DNA of 64,000 nt from Eledone cirrhosa (GCA_964016885.1 OZ024743.1:14728209-14792208), one strand, 5' to 3'; shown: positions 11,585 through 22,069, counted from the first letter of the stretch. Made by a program: numbers and translations. The notes: generated by a model not told the origin, from the sequence alone.

Positions 11585-12360
11585 ATATATATATATGTGT
11601 GTGAGTATACGTGTGTGTGAGTGTATATGTGTATATTTTGTATACGTGAATGTGAATCCATGTGCCCATACCCATATGTGTGTATGGGTATATGTATGTG
11701 TATAAAACACCTTCTACATTGCCTCTCACCTTCCCCCCATCTCTGTCGTTCGCCACCTCCACCGATACTCCCCCACTCTCCATATTCGTGTCCGCATGCG
11801 CGCATGCACATACATGTGTGTACATATACAATAGGCTGTGTGTGAGCGTGTGTCGATATGTGTGGGCAAGGATGTGCGTATGTGTTTTGTGGTGTGTGTG
11901 TTTATACAACAATATGTGTTCACATATATACATATATGTGTGTACGTATACGTATATACAAAGTATCTGTCAGACGAAGAGCGTCTAGCTATGTATCTAG
12001 GTAAGGACGTTGACGCCACCAATACATCCACCACACTACCATAAACGCCGCTACCATAGATAACGGCACCAATACCACACCCCCAAACACACGCCAACCC
12101 GTCTACTGACAATCCACTAACCTCATACCACAGCCCATCCCACTAAGCAACCATAACCACCACCATATCATCACATCCACCCCCATATATTCTACACGCC
12201 AAGGCCAACCCACCACCACCACATCACAGCCCATCTCATCCACCGACCGTCACCAACATCTCACCATCACACCCACCCCCATATACACTACAGGCCAGTA
12301 CATCGCCTTGATCCTTCCCACCAATCAAAACAACTCATTTTGTCAAACTCTTGAATCTCT
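11131..12360. repeat. GT/TA simple repeats and ACC-rich flank
   Basis: From about 11220 to 11960 the sequence is almost continuous alternating purine-pyrimidine DNA (GTGTAT, TATATA). From about 11990 it becomes ACC/CCA-rich, with a decayed direct repeat: a phrase CCACCCCCATATA recurs at about 12176 and 12272. All long frames in both strands come from these repeats. No gene is seen. Confidence 0.8.
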
Positions 12361-12650
12361 GACTTTATCACATAGCATGTATTTCATTTTCTTATAGCAT
12401 TTTAAGAGGGTCCGTCGACCTGCGGATTATTGAGTCGGGTAGGATCGATATAGATCGAACCTTGAGCTGATCAGTGGTGAAACGCGCGTCACCTATCAAT
12501 AAATGCAATGAAGGAATAATCAATCGTACTTTTTATCCTTTCTATATATTACACTCTGTATAGCTCTACACCTCATCACAGAACTGAACCTAAACATCGA
12601 GTGCTCTCCCGGGTGAACCTGCAGTAACTCCTAGTTACACCCCCTGGATA
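12361..12650 (+). other. Possible retroelement tail with a hammerhead remnant
   Basis: This 290-bp block is less repetitive than its surroundings and ends at a (TA)n tract. At 12467-12490 it holds CTGATCA, a short gap, GAAA, then a CG-closed GCGC loop and GTC. The right half equals a hammerhead helix III plus cleavage site, but the first box is not CUGANGA, helix II is missing and helix I does not pair. I treat it as a decayed hammerhead or a coincidence. Confidence 0.25.
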
Positions 12651-12660
12651 TATATATATA

Positions 12661-13435
12661 TATAAGTATGTACACGTACATACATATATGTATACAGACG
12701 TACAGTAGTATGTATATATATAAAGGAAAAGAATGTTTCTCTTTGTTGAATATAAGTCACCAATTTAGCGGAGAAGTATTTAGAAGTTGGTAAGGTTGTC
12801 ACGAGGAACCAGGTTTGGTAGAAAGATATGATAGGAATATCGACAACGACTTTAGCTTGGTTTTACATTATTTATTAACAGAGGTTGAGCTGGCATGCCA
12901 AGAGAAATAAAACAAATCAATTAAGATTACAAGAGAAAATACGGTCGACTGGCTGAGACGTTTAGCCAATTCCGTAGTAAAATTGTTGTGTCGTTACATA
13001 TTGTTTGTGCTGGCGGAGCAAAGAACAAGTGGTGTTTACCTTAGCACGGTCTAGCTCGAAGTGATGGCATCCTCAAATCTTTGCGGGCTATTTCTCCCTC
13101 AGAACGCGTAGGGATACATCCTCTTCTACTGGCGCTGATTGGCTGAGCTGAGCCAAATCACGCACAGAGAATGTATGTGAGCCCGCAGAATGTAGGTCAC
13201 TACATATATATACATACATGCACACATATATATATATATATGTATGTATGCAACGATGGTTGCTAGACACTACGGCTTAATACGGGATGTTTGTTTACAA
13301 ACACACCGAGCATTATAATAAATGTTCGGTGAATCCAAACGTACATATATATATATGTGTGCATGTATGTATATATATATATACATACTACTGTACGTCT
13401 GTATACATATATGTATGTACGTGTACATACTTATA
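12661..13435. mobile_element. Inverted-repeat element with ~60-bp perfect arms
   Basis: A segment at 12661-12722 containing TAAGTATGTACACGTACATA and TACAGACGTACAGTAGTATG recurs as its exact reverse complement at about 13374-13435. The arms enclose about 650 bp of moderately complex DNA with no recognisable frame; a second, (TA)-rich inverted pair lies just inside the right arm (about 13200-13245 against 13342-13386). The layout is that of a non-autonomous terminal-inverted-repeat or foldback element. No protein, integrase or LTR signal is visible. Confidence 0.5.
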
Positions 13436-13784
13436 TTTAAGTAACAGCCGTACTAAGAGTGGGAAATGACATTTCGTTTCATTTTTTCCGTTTATATATA
13501 TATACATTTATATAAAGAGATTAAGTTGCACGAATATTGAAGCAATAGCTAATATACGCACGCCTTGAATGTAAGAGCTACGATACACAAGTCCTGTTAT
13601 TTTTTCAGCTCAAACAATGTAGACACCAAATTCTACGTTTTACTCATTACTATCCGAAACATTAAATATTCGGATATGTATTATTACCACTTTCATTAAA
13701 TATTCTAATGAATTTCCGAAATTACAAAAACTAAGTGACGGTACTGACACAAACGCCTCTCACTAGCAAAACTGTTTTAAGGTA
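13436..13784. other. Intergenic DNA, nothing recognised
   Basis: No gene or repeat is recognised. A short (TA)n lies near 13495-13505. Confidence 0.5.
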
Positions 13785-13786
13785 TA

Positions 13787-14587
13787 CGAGGTGGGTCAGA
13801 AAAGTTTTATTTCAAACCCAAACTTCACACTAAGAGTTTTCTCCTTCAAAGTAATCCCCCTGGAGTTTAATGTAGTTTTCCTTCCTTTTCTGCCACGCTT
13901 GCATGCACTTCTGGAATGATTCTTCAGGGATCCTCCGCAGTTCCGCTGTCATGGCCTTTTTGATGTCGTCCACGTCTTCAAAACGGGTCCCCTGGAGATG
14001 ACTGTCCCTAGCAAGCCTGGTTCGGTTTCAAGACGCTCGAGGTCATCGTTCAGCAGTTTTGGCACCAACTTCGCCCAGACTTTCCGCATGTCCAAATCTT
14101 CAGTGAGAATCTTCCAGACGCTGTCCCGATTCATGCCCAGCTTATTTTCCATCAGTCGAACAGTCAGCCGACGATCGCTACGCACCATCTGCCTGACGCG
14201 CTCAACCTTGACCTCAGTCCTGGTTGTTGAGGCCCTTCCGCTCCCGGGCTCATCTACCATGTCCTCGCGTCCTTTTTTAAACCTCTTGCACCACTCAAAA
14301 ACACGTGAGCGTGACATCGTCTCATCTCCATACACTTGCTGCAGCAATCCCAGTGCTTCTGATGGAGTTTTCAAGTTTGTTCGTTGCTCTGTGCTCATTG
14401 CTTGACGACCTGAAACAGAGGACATGTATATGAATTATGAAGAAAAAATGTGATCGCTGCAGAGAGCTAAGATTACAGTTACATACTCCAGGAGGATTAA
14501 TGTGAAGGAGAAAACTCTCAGTGTGAAATTTGGGTTTGAAATAAATCTTTTGTGAAATCAGTCCTGGAACTTTTCTGACCCACCTCG
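13787..14587 (-). mobile_element. Internally deleted mariner transposon, copy 1
   Basis: Terminal inverted repeats start CGAGGTGGGTCAGAAAAGTT at both ends and are flanked by TA target duplications (13785-13786 and 14588-14589), the Tc1/mariner signature. On the minus strand the transposase N-terminus starts at about 14425: paired helix-turn-helix segments with LGLLQQVYGDETMSRSRVFE and RSDRRLTVRLMENKLGMNRD, then a deletion. It resumes with the C-terminal EDVDDIKKAMTAELRRIPEE and ends near 13813 with a DYFEGENS-type terminus. The whole D,D34D catalytic core is missing, and eight codons before the first helix (the FLVRLGK region) are also gone. It could move only with transposase supplied in trans. 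Confidence 0.9.
13949..14425 (-). pseudogene. Mariner transposase N-terminal remnant (158 codons)
   Basis: The frame encodes the two DNA-binding helix-turn-helix motifs of mariner transposases and the linker DMRKVWAKLVPKLL. After LLGTVIS it crosses the internal deletion into the wrong frame, so the last 15 or so residues are not native. The first catalytic aspartate (the TGD motif) is lost. The start may be the methionine of MSTEQR, about nine codons inside, by comparison with other mariners. Full-length relatives are about 345 residues. Confidence 0.8.
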
Positions 14588-14589
14588 TA

Positions 14590-15490
14590 TAGCTAATCAA
14601 AGGTTTCCAGATATAACTTTTCAAACTACTAAGCTCATCCCCCTTTAGCTTATTTCTTGTAGATTATTTCTTGCAGATTATTGTAGATTATTTCAAGCTT
14701 ATTTCTTGTAGATTTCTTGCAGAGAAGGTGGGGTAAATAGAGAAGAATATAAAAAGAAATATGATGGAGGAATCAACACCAATACTGAATCGTTTGTTTC
14801 TGTCCACCACGAAACGATGTAAGGCATATTTTACCTCTACAGGATTTAAACTCAGATATCAGAGACCTCGAGTATCGCAAATTATTCTGTCTAACGTTCT
14901 ACCGGTTCTGAAAATTCGGCGTATATCAAGTAGTGGGTCAAATGAGGCAATTCAACTTACATGTAGAATAAAGTAGGAATCGTTCACCATCCACTTCCAA
15001 ACAATGCAACTGCTATGATTGTTTGTAGGCAATTAACCGGGTGAATTCCCCTTACGGTGTTTTAATCCCCATGTGGCATTTAAAAGCAGAACACAATTAT
15101 ACCGTAAGGCATCACGCCACCCTATACTATTAATTCAACTACGAAATGATGAAATGTTAAGATGATCATGGTGGGATTCGAATTGAGAGTATAGAATGCC
15201 GGTACAAGTTGTAGAATATATTGTATCTAACACTCTTATGACTGCCATTTCGCCGTATTATACGAATTAATTTTAACGTAAAAAAAGTAGTAAGAAATTG
15301 ATATATGTATCTCATTTTCTGTATCTTATCTCAGAATTGTGACGAGGGAAATTTTCCTGTTTTTTTTTCTATCCGATTAAATACGTGTTATCGCGCAAAG
15401 GATGTGGCCTTTGTTAAGAAACAAATCTAATCATTATATGTTTCATCAGGTAAAATCACTTTCATATTCAAACACGCTCCTCCTTTCATT
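14590..15490. other. Intergenic DNA, nothing recognised
   Basis: No recognisable gene. A short direct repetition of TTTCTTGTAGATTA-like units lies at about 14650-14722. A TCATCAG box near 15444 was checked for a hammerhead and rejected. Confidence 0.45.
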
Positions 15491-15600
15491 CTTCTTCGTC
15501 GTCGTCGTCGTCGTCGTCTTCTTCTTCTTCTTCTTCTTCTTCTTCTTCTTCTTCTTCTTCTTCTTCTTCTTCTTCTTCTTCTTCTTCTTCTTCTTCTTCT

Positions 15601-15635
<35 letters not shown>

Positions 15636-15642
15636 TTCTTCC
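15491..15642. repeat. Trinucleotide repeat (TCG)n(TTC)n
   Basis: Seven TCG units followed by about 45 TTC units with one CTC interruption. The three overlapping frames encode poly-Phe, poly-Lys and poly-Glu and are not genes. Confidence 0.95.
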
Positions 15643-16379
15643 ATGGCTGTATACTTCCCTTCATCAACACAGCATTCATTAAGATGAACAGACAATGACA
15701 ATAAACAATGGATTTTCTTTGCATTCAGTATTTCACTGAAACTGATGTATGCGATCAAACATAACGCACCTAAATAAACCTTGGTTAAAAATATCACATA
15801 AATATACATTATAAAGTTATTGATGCGATTTCATTTACAGCTTAGGGGGATTTTATTTTAGATACAAATCATGATATTTTTTCAATGAAATTACACTATA
15901 TCACAGGAAAATTGTTTTCAGATACTTTTTTCTCAACCAAAGAAAATATAAATATATGTTTTATTGTATGGGTGAATATATAGAACCAAATTATATGTGG
16001 AGAAAATACGATAGGTTTTCCAAGTTAAATAAAGTAATAAAAAATTAATATATTCGATTTTATTTATTTCCGTTTATTTTAATCTGAATATATCCCCTGG
16101 AGATAGTTTCTAATGAATTACTTCATAACTACCCTGTTCAATTATTTACATTCTCGAATAGAATTCCTATTTCATCCTATATATTTTATTAATTTCGAGT
16201 AAATGTGGAAATAATTTTCCTTTATGGGAGAAAAAGATCCCCCGTATCTAATCAAGAAAGAAGAGCAAGAAAAATTAATATACAAATACTCCAAGAAAAT
16301 ATTCAAAACAGAAAATAAAATTATCACACCATATATTTCAACGTTTATCCAAAAGAACATATAAAGCTGCAAACACATA
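15643..16379. other. AT-rich intergenic DNA
   Basis: No gene recognised. The 110-codon minus-strand frame at 16172-16504 overlaps the repeat that begins near 16380 and has no known motif. Confidence 0.4.
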
Positions 16380-17715
16380 CAAGTAAAGTTAATTATCTTA
16401 CTAAGGGAGAAGAAAATGAAAAATAAAATATTACAAAATACCCAATCATAAAAAAGTAAACTATAGTATAAATAACTACTAAATGCAAAGCGACAAACCG
16501 ACATTAAAGAGGTGGAAGTGAAAAATACAACCGATATGAATGCGGGATATGCGACCTCGTACTAGAAGGCCACGAATTCTACTTCAAAGAAGGTTCTATT
16601 GTCAATTCAGAAAAAAAAAAATTATAACGGATAGTACTGAACACTTCATAGGCCAAACAGAAATATTTTCCCTATATATTACTATTTATATAGAAATCCC
16701 TATACTTCTGCCAAAATAGAAACAATTATATATATATATATATATATATATAACGAAAGAAATGTGGTAAGGAACCAGATAGACAATAACGCACCAAAGT
16801 ACTCAATACTTAGGGTAGTAGAGTGGGTAATAGGAACAAGTATGACCCCGACGGCAGAGCTCAAGCCGTTTCAACGGCTAATTCAGGACTAAATAAGAAC
16901 CTTTAGCCTGGTAAATAAATAGCCGAACTTCTCAGGGGGTAATTCCATATATGGGAAAATTTGGTCAAAAATTTGTGTAAAGACAGTTGATTCTATCATG
17001 GCATTTAGTGGAAGGTAGTAGTGGAAAGGGTAGCTGAACTTGCCGGTAGAACAAAGAGGGAGTGGTAGAAGCCCAGTCAAGCGTTGAAAGTGAAATCTAT
17101 ACAGCAGATTCTAAGGATAGTGTATAGAAGGTCGAACAAAGTGTACTGGAGAAGGGGGGGAGGTGAAACGAGTAAACAAAGGAGCCATTATAAAGATGAG
17201 GAGTTAAATATATAAAAAAAAACAAATATATAAACAAACAGCAATTTCTGGTTACTATTCCATCCCCACAATCACCAAATCTCTCATTGGTATTGTTAAG
17301 CTATAGAAAAGTTTAATAGGTGGAGAAAAATGCTAAATCATTTTCAACGTTTATTATCTTACTAAGGGAGAAGAAAATGAAAAAAAAAAATATTACAAAA
17401 TACCCAATAAAAAAAAGGAAAACTATAGTATAAATAACTATCAAATGCAAAGTGACAAACCGAAATTAAAGAGCTGGAAGTGAAAAATACAACCGATATG
17501 AATGCGGGATATGCGACCTCCCCTACCCTACCTTCCAATAAATGCCATGATAGAATCAACTGTCTTTACAACAAATTTTTGACCAATATCTTGACAATTA
17601 CTATCTTCCCATATATGGAATTACCCCCTGAGAAGTTCGGCTATTTATTTACCAGGCTAAAAATTCTTATTTAGTCCAGAATTAGCCGTCGAAACTAAAT
17701 AAAAATGTTTAGCCT
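16380..17715. repeat. Composite repeat with direct and inverted segments
   Basis: About 170 bp starting ATTATCTTACTAAGGGAGAA recurs in the same orientation (16395-16557 and 17347-17522; both end with GGGATATGCGACCTC). A second segment, at 16892-17015, recurs inverted at about 17540-17675; read on the minus strand at 16892 and the plus strand at 17540 it gives the same peptide phrase PYMELPPEKFGYLFTRLK, so it may be a coding remnant of an unknown element. Hairpin repeat H is attached at 16738-16888 (complete half) and 17680-17715 (fragment). No enzyme is recognisable. Confidence 0.5.
16738..16888 (+). repeat. Hairpin repeat H, single-arm copy
   Basis: This copy runs from TAACGAAAGAAATGTGGTAA through AACGCACCAAAGTACTCAAT and ATGACCCCGACGGCAGAGCT to CGGCTAATTCAGGAC. 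The same order is found, forward or inverted, at 20841-21023 and 27908-28350. It always starts at a (TA)n tract. There is no coding content. Confidence 0.6.

Positions 17716-17775
<60 letters not shown>
17716..17775. repeat. (TA)n microsatellite
   Basis: Pure TA repeat of about 60 bp between the composite repeat and the large palindrome. Confidence 0.95.
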
Positions 17776-17782
<7 letters not shown>

Positions 17783-17856
17783 ATATGTATGAATGAAGTA
17801 TTTCCGTCAGAAAGTACAGGAAAAAAGATTGCTCTATGTAGTCTACAGAGCTTATT

Positions 17857-18659
17857 AGTTATGTAATAAACAACATAAGATAATTATTTCATTTACCAGT
17901 GGTCATCAGAATGAATGAAAAGCATGGTGTATTTATTAAATATAGATTTGAAAACAAAATTCAGGAAATATGAAAGTGAGGCTGAAAAAAACGGGGGAAA
18001 AAAATATATATATATAAAATATAAATATCCAGAACGTAAAAATACACACTCAACTACGCGCATATACTAAAGAGTATGTAGACGGATACTTTCTCACATA
18101 AGCGTATTTGCGTCTACATAGAATAAAACGGAGAGGAACATAAGCACATACATATACACTGATATATACATAAATATATACACAGATATATATTATATAC
18201 ATATATTCTTTTTTGTATTTTTTGTTCTTATTTATTTATTTAGTTATTCCTGTTTCCTAACTACTGTCCATATTTGTGTGTACATTTTTGAGTGCATATA
18301 AATCTGTGTATATGTATGTGTATTTACTTATGTTCCTTTTTTTTTCTATGTAGACGCAAATACGCTTATGTGAGAAAGTATCTGTCTACTTACTTTTTAG
18401 TATATGCGCGTAGTTGAGTGTGTATGTTTACATTCTGGATATTTATATTTATATATATATATTTTGTATTTTTTTCCTCTTTTTCCTTTTCGCCCGTTTT
18501 TTTCAGACTCACTTTAATATTTCCTAAATTTTGTTTTCAAATACATATTTAATAAATACACCATGTTTTCTATTCATTCTGACGATTGAAGACAGACACA
18601 ACATCTGTCTTCAAGAAACCACTGGTAAATGAAATAATTATCTTATGTTATTTATTACA

Positions 18660-18666
<7 letters not shown>
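17857..18666 (+). mobile_element. Large ribozyme-bearing palindrome, element D
   Basis: An 810-bp hairpin: the left arm (about 17857-18164) contains AGTTATGTAATAAACAACAT, AAGCATGGTGTATTTATTAA, TACACACTCAACTACGCGCA and CATAAGCGTATTTGCGTCTA; the right arm (about 18306-18666) repeats these as reverse complements in reverse order. The loop is AT-rich and non-coding. The right arm holds a hammerhead motif (18551-18656). The left arm has the matching place but lacks 33 bases (17903-17909 box directly joined to CCACTGG on the minus strand). (TA)n tracts lie beside it. It looks like a non-autonomous element that spread as a palindrome. Confidence 0.65.
18551..18656 (+). ncRNA. Hammerhead ribozyme in element D
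   Basis: The core box CTGACGA (CUGANGA) is at 18579-18585 and GAAA at 18615-18618. Helix II is a perfect 11-bp stem, 18586-18596 with 18604-18614, around a seven-base loop. Helix III is A-U plus two C-G pairs with loop ACT; the triplet GTA at 18625-18627 is an allowed NUH, so cleavage would follow 18627. Helix I is six inner pairs (18573-18578 with 18628-18633), an internal loop, and an outer eight-pair helix (AATAAATA 18551-18558 with 18649-18656). Internal loops in helix I are usual in natural, fast-cleaving hammerheads. Activity is untested. Confidence 0.8.

Positions 18667-18694
<28 letters not shown>
18662..18694. repeat. (TA)n microsatellite
   Basis: Pure TA tract joining elements D and B. 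Confidence 0.95.
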
Positions 18695-18697
<3 letters not shown>

Positions 18698-18816
18698 TGT
18701 ATGTATACTATATTTGGCGATATAATGTATGTTTAATTAAAAACATTTTGAAGACCTTACGCTATTATTTTAAAGTAGTGACTATGTCACTTCTTTTTTC
18801 AACAAGGAAAGGGAGA

Positions 18817-18861
18817 TAAGCTGACAGACTGTTTCACACTGTTGGTGTTCATCAGAGCTTA
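18817..18861 (-). ncRNA. Hammerhead ribozyme in element B (minimal, intact)
   Basis: On the minus strand, helix I pairs TAAGCT (18861-18856) with AGCTTA (18822-18817). CTGATGA is at 18855-18849. Helix II is ACAC (18848-18845) with GTGT (18839-18836) around CAACA. GAAA is at 18835-18832. Helix III is three pairs with loop GTC, followed by the cleavage triplet GTC with its C at 18823. All conserved hammerhead positions are canonical in 45 bases. Minimal hammerheads of this kind occur in Penelope-like elements and retrozymes. This is the cleanest motif of the window. Self-cleavage is predicted, not shown. Confidence 0.85.
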
Positions 18862-19054
18862 GCACTCGTAAACAAACAGTATTTCGCCAGATATACTATA
18901 CATACATTCATGTATACAATGCTATTTCAGAACAAGAATCCTAAATTTGAATTTGTGCTGGACCGGCAATCGTTCTGTATAATGAGTTCCTGATTATTAC
19001 TGGAATTCTATAATAATCCAGTCTCTATAATTTTCAACAAAGGTCGTCATGTGC

Positions 19055-19100
19055 AAGGCTCAGATGAACACCTACAGTGTGAAACAGATCTGTGAGCTTA
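19055..19100 (+). ncRNA. Decayed hammerhead in the other arm of element B
   Basis: This plus-strand homologue of 18817-18861 has CAGATGA (19061-19067) in place of CTGATGA. Helix II is ACAC/GTGT around CTACA, and GAAA is at 19081-19084. Helix III is CAG-AT-CTG. The expected cleavage triplet is GTG, not an NUH, and helix I matches only partly (AAGGCT with AGCTTA). The U4 change and the G at the cleavage site should abolish activity. Confidence 0.6.
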
Positions 19101-19255
19101 ACTCCCTTCCATCGTTGAAAAAAGAAGTAAGTGACATAGACACTACTTTAAGATAATAGCGCAAGGTTTACAAAATGTTTTTAATTAAACATACAGTATA
19201 TCGCCAGATATACTATACATACATTCATGTATACATCGGTATTTCAGAGCACCAA

Positions 19256-19260
19256 CCCCA

Positions 19261-19317
<57 letters not shown>

Positions 19318-19386
19318 GGTTGGTGCTCTGAAATAGCGATGTATACATGAATGTATGTATAGTATATCTGGCGATACATATCTGGT

Positions 19387-19448
<62 letters not shown>

Positions 19449-19677
19449 TATACATTTATATACATATATATGTGTAAATATATATATATACATATATATA
19501 TGTATACATATGTATATATATATATATGTATATATATGTATATATATACAGTATATATATATATATATACATTATATATATATATATATAAATATATATA
19601 CATAGATATATATACAGTATATATATATATACAATATATATATATATAAATAGATATACATATATATATATATACAT

Positions 19678-19727
<50 letters not shown>

Positions 19728-19780
19728 ATATATATATATATATATACACCATATAAATATATATATATATATATATAAAA
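19256..19780. repeat. Long (TA)n-rich tract
   Basis: About 500 bp of TA, TATG and TACA repeats, broken only by an inverted fragment of element B (19313-19385). The 160-, 125- and 102-codon frames here encode IY/VY repeats and are artefacts. Confidence 0.95.
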
Positions 19781-19785
19781 TACAC

Positions 19786-20361
19786 CATGTCCTTAGAATT
19801 ATTAGACAAAATATATAGCATTTCCTCTCCCAATTAGCATAATTAACCATATAAAAAATCAATTAGACCAGGCTATAAGAATGAAGGCTCCTATGAAGAA
19901 AATTTCGACAAATAACCGCAAGCGGCCTCTTCGCAGTGACCGGCCTCTTCGCAGTGACCCCAATGAAGAATTTATCCAACATTTCAACAGCATGTAGAAA
20001 CTGACTCAATATACCGTCAACCATACACAATTAGGTCTAAATTTAAACTTAGAAGAAACGTGTACATACCGTAATTATATCTCTACCATGGTTTCGTCCG
20101 TATTTTAAGAGATCCTATTGTTAAGATATATCCAGAGTAACAGACTCATCGGGAGAAAACTCAAGATTGGACAGTTAATTTTCCAAAGCGATCGCGCCAA
20201 AAATACATAAAAAAATGGCTAAGAATCGTGACGTGGCAGTGGTTAAGTTAGAAAGAATGTGGGTAGGCCTGTTGCTAGAAAGCGCAGCCCAATTTTATGA
20301 TTAATTATGGTAATTGGGAGAGGAAATGGTATATATTTTATCTAATAATTCTAAGGACATG
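19786..20361. mobile_element. Non-autonomous element with ~60-bp inverted repeats
   Basis: CATGTCCTTAGAATTATTAG onward at 19786-19846 recurs as its reverse complement at about 20301-20361 (ATAATTCTAAGGACATG), with a few mismatches. The 450-bp interior has no convincing frame and includes an 18-bp tandem duplication CGGCCTCTTCGCAGTGAC (about 19922-19958). The layout is that of a MITE-like element; the superfamily cannot be told from the termini. Confidence 0.55.
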
Positions 20362-20444
20362 ATTTATGATACATTTGCTCTGTTTATTTAATTTATTAAT
20401 TCTTCATTGAGCCACAACGTGACCGGTTGCCACATATATATCTA

Positions 20445-20757
<313 letters not shown>

Positions 20758-20784
20758 ATATATATATACACACATATATATATG

Positions 20785-20842
<58 letters not shown>

Positions 20843-21022
20843 AAAAAGTATGACCCCGACGGCAGAGCTCAAGCGTTTCGACGACTAGTCCAGAAATAAC
20901 CGTCTAAACGGGTTGAGCTCTGCCGTCGGGTCATGCTTTTTCCCATTACTCACTCTAATACCCTAAGCATTGAGTACTCTCGTGCGTTATGGACCATCTG
21001 GTTCCTTACCACAAATCCTTCG

Positions 21023-21082
<60 letters not shown>
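20758..21082 (+). repeat. Hairpin repeat H, short-loop copy, between (TA)n tracts
   Basis: After (TA)n, GGAAAAAGTATGACCCCGAC followed by GGCAGAGCTCAA (from 20841) pairs with its reverse complement ending near 20942, around a loop of about 40 bases. The remainder to 21023 is the inverse of 16738-16830 (TACTCACTCTAATACCC, CGTGCGTTATGGACCATC, TCCTTCGTTATATA). A (TA)n tract follows to 21082. It is non-coding. Confidence 0.6.
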
Positions 21083-21089
<7 letters not shown>

Positions 21090-22045
21090 TACTCAAGTTT
21101 GTGTACGGATGTGTATGCATCTGTCAGTAAATATTTAACATATTTAACAAGACAGTAACTAACCTTGACGGCTATGCATTGTAATAAAACAAAATGGTTC
21201 AAGCATAAATGCCTGATATTATATAGTGATTTTATCATTTGAACGGTTATTGCTAGAGTAATTGCTATTAAAGAAGAATGAATGCTGTCATGAAATTGAT
21301 TTATCGTAAAATATATATTGAAAAACTTTGAAGTATAAGAAGGAAATTACACTTTACTATCGAAATATATTTAATATGTATGATGGGTTACAATTTTAAT
21401 GGAAATGGGTCCAAATTAGAAAGCTATTTTGGATCTAATCATTACCGAGGCGGACCTATTAATACCGCATTCTGTTACAAAATATTTTTGATAAAATATT
21501 GTTGAAAATTATTCCAAGGAAACAACGCAGCTGGTACAGATGATACACAGATAATATACAGAAGACACACAGCTGGTACACATGAGGTTAATATTTACTG
21601 GATTTATATGCGATGCTACATTATATGCTATTTGCCAAACTACCATGTAAACGGTATCGAACCAATTTCTGAAAGAGAAGTTTATTACAATATTAGTTCC
21701 TAATAACTAAAGAAAAAAAGAGACTATGTTGTATATCGACCCACTGATGATGCAACGATTTCTATCAACAAACACATTTTTATTCAGTTCTACTCATAAA
21801 TTAAGAAGAGTTCTACATATATGAAAATAGCCCAATATGTTTTCTTGGCTCTATACAAAAAGCGTATGCATATTTAAATGTATATTTGATATCGGTATAC
21901 ACATAACCACGTTTATATATACATAATTAAACAAATGTACAACCCACACATACACATGTATGTGTGGGCGAATATACGTGCACAATAGCATTGGTGTATA
22001 GATTCCACTTGCTGGATAACATATAGACTTGCTATATATATGTAT
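21083..22045. other. Intergenic DNA, no gene seen
   Basis: No recognisable coding frame or repeat. An AGCTGGTACA..GAT phrase occurs twice near 21531 and 21571. A CTGATGA at about 21746 has no GAAA partner and is not a ribozyme. Confidence 0.45.
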
Positions 22046-22069
22046 ATATATGTTTGTATGTATATATAT

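Larger units (their letters stand above)
18695..19262. mobile_element. Palindromic ribozyme-bearing element, copy B
   Basis: This is a diverged relative of copies A and C. The arms contain TATGAATGTATGTATACTAT, TTTAATTAAAAACATTTTGA and AAGTAGTGAC, and their reverse complements lie at about 19100-19225. The middle shares GTATAATGAGTTCCTGATTA and GGAATTCTATAA with copy C. Each arm carries one hammerhead motif, pointing outward: an intact one on the minus strand (18817-18861) and a decayed one on the plus strand (19055-19100). The outer end GGTATTTCAGAGCACCAACC is followed by (TA)n and then its inverse (19313-19385), an extra partial arm. There is no coding content. Confidence 0.7.

Noticed and set aside
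13998..14405. A 135-codon plus-strand frame over mariner copy 1
   Set aside because: It is the antisense shadow of the transposase N-terminus.
15436..15460. Minus-strand CTGATGAAAC near 15444
   Set aside because: The two boxes overlap with no helix II, and no helix I or cleavage triplet is present.
15402..15809. Poly-Phe, poly-Lys and poly-Glu frames
   Set aside because: They arise from the (TTC)n tract on both strands and have no start context or domain.
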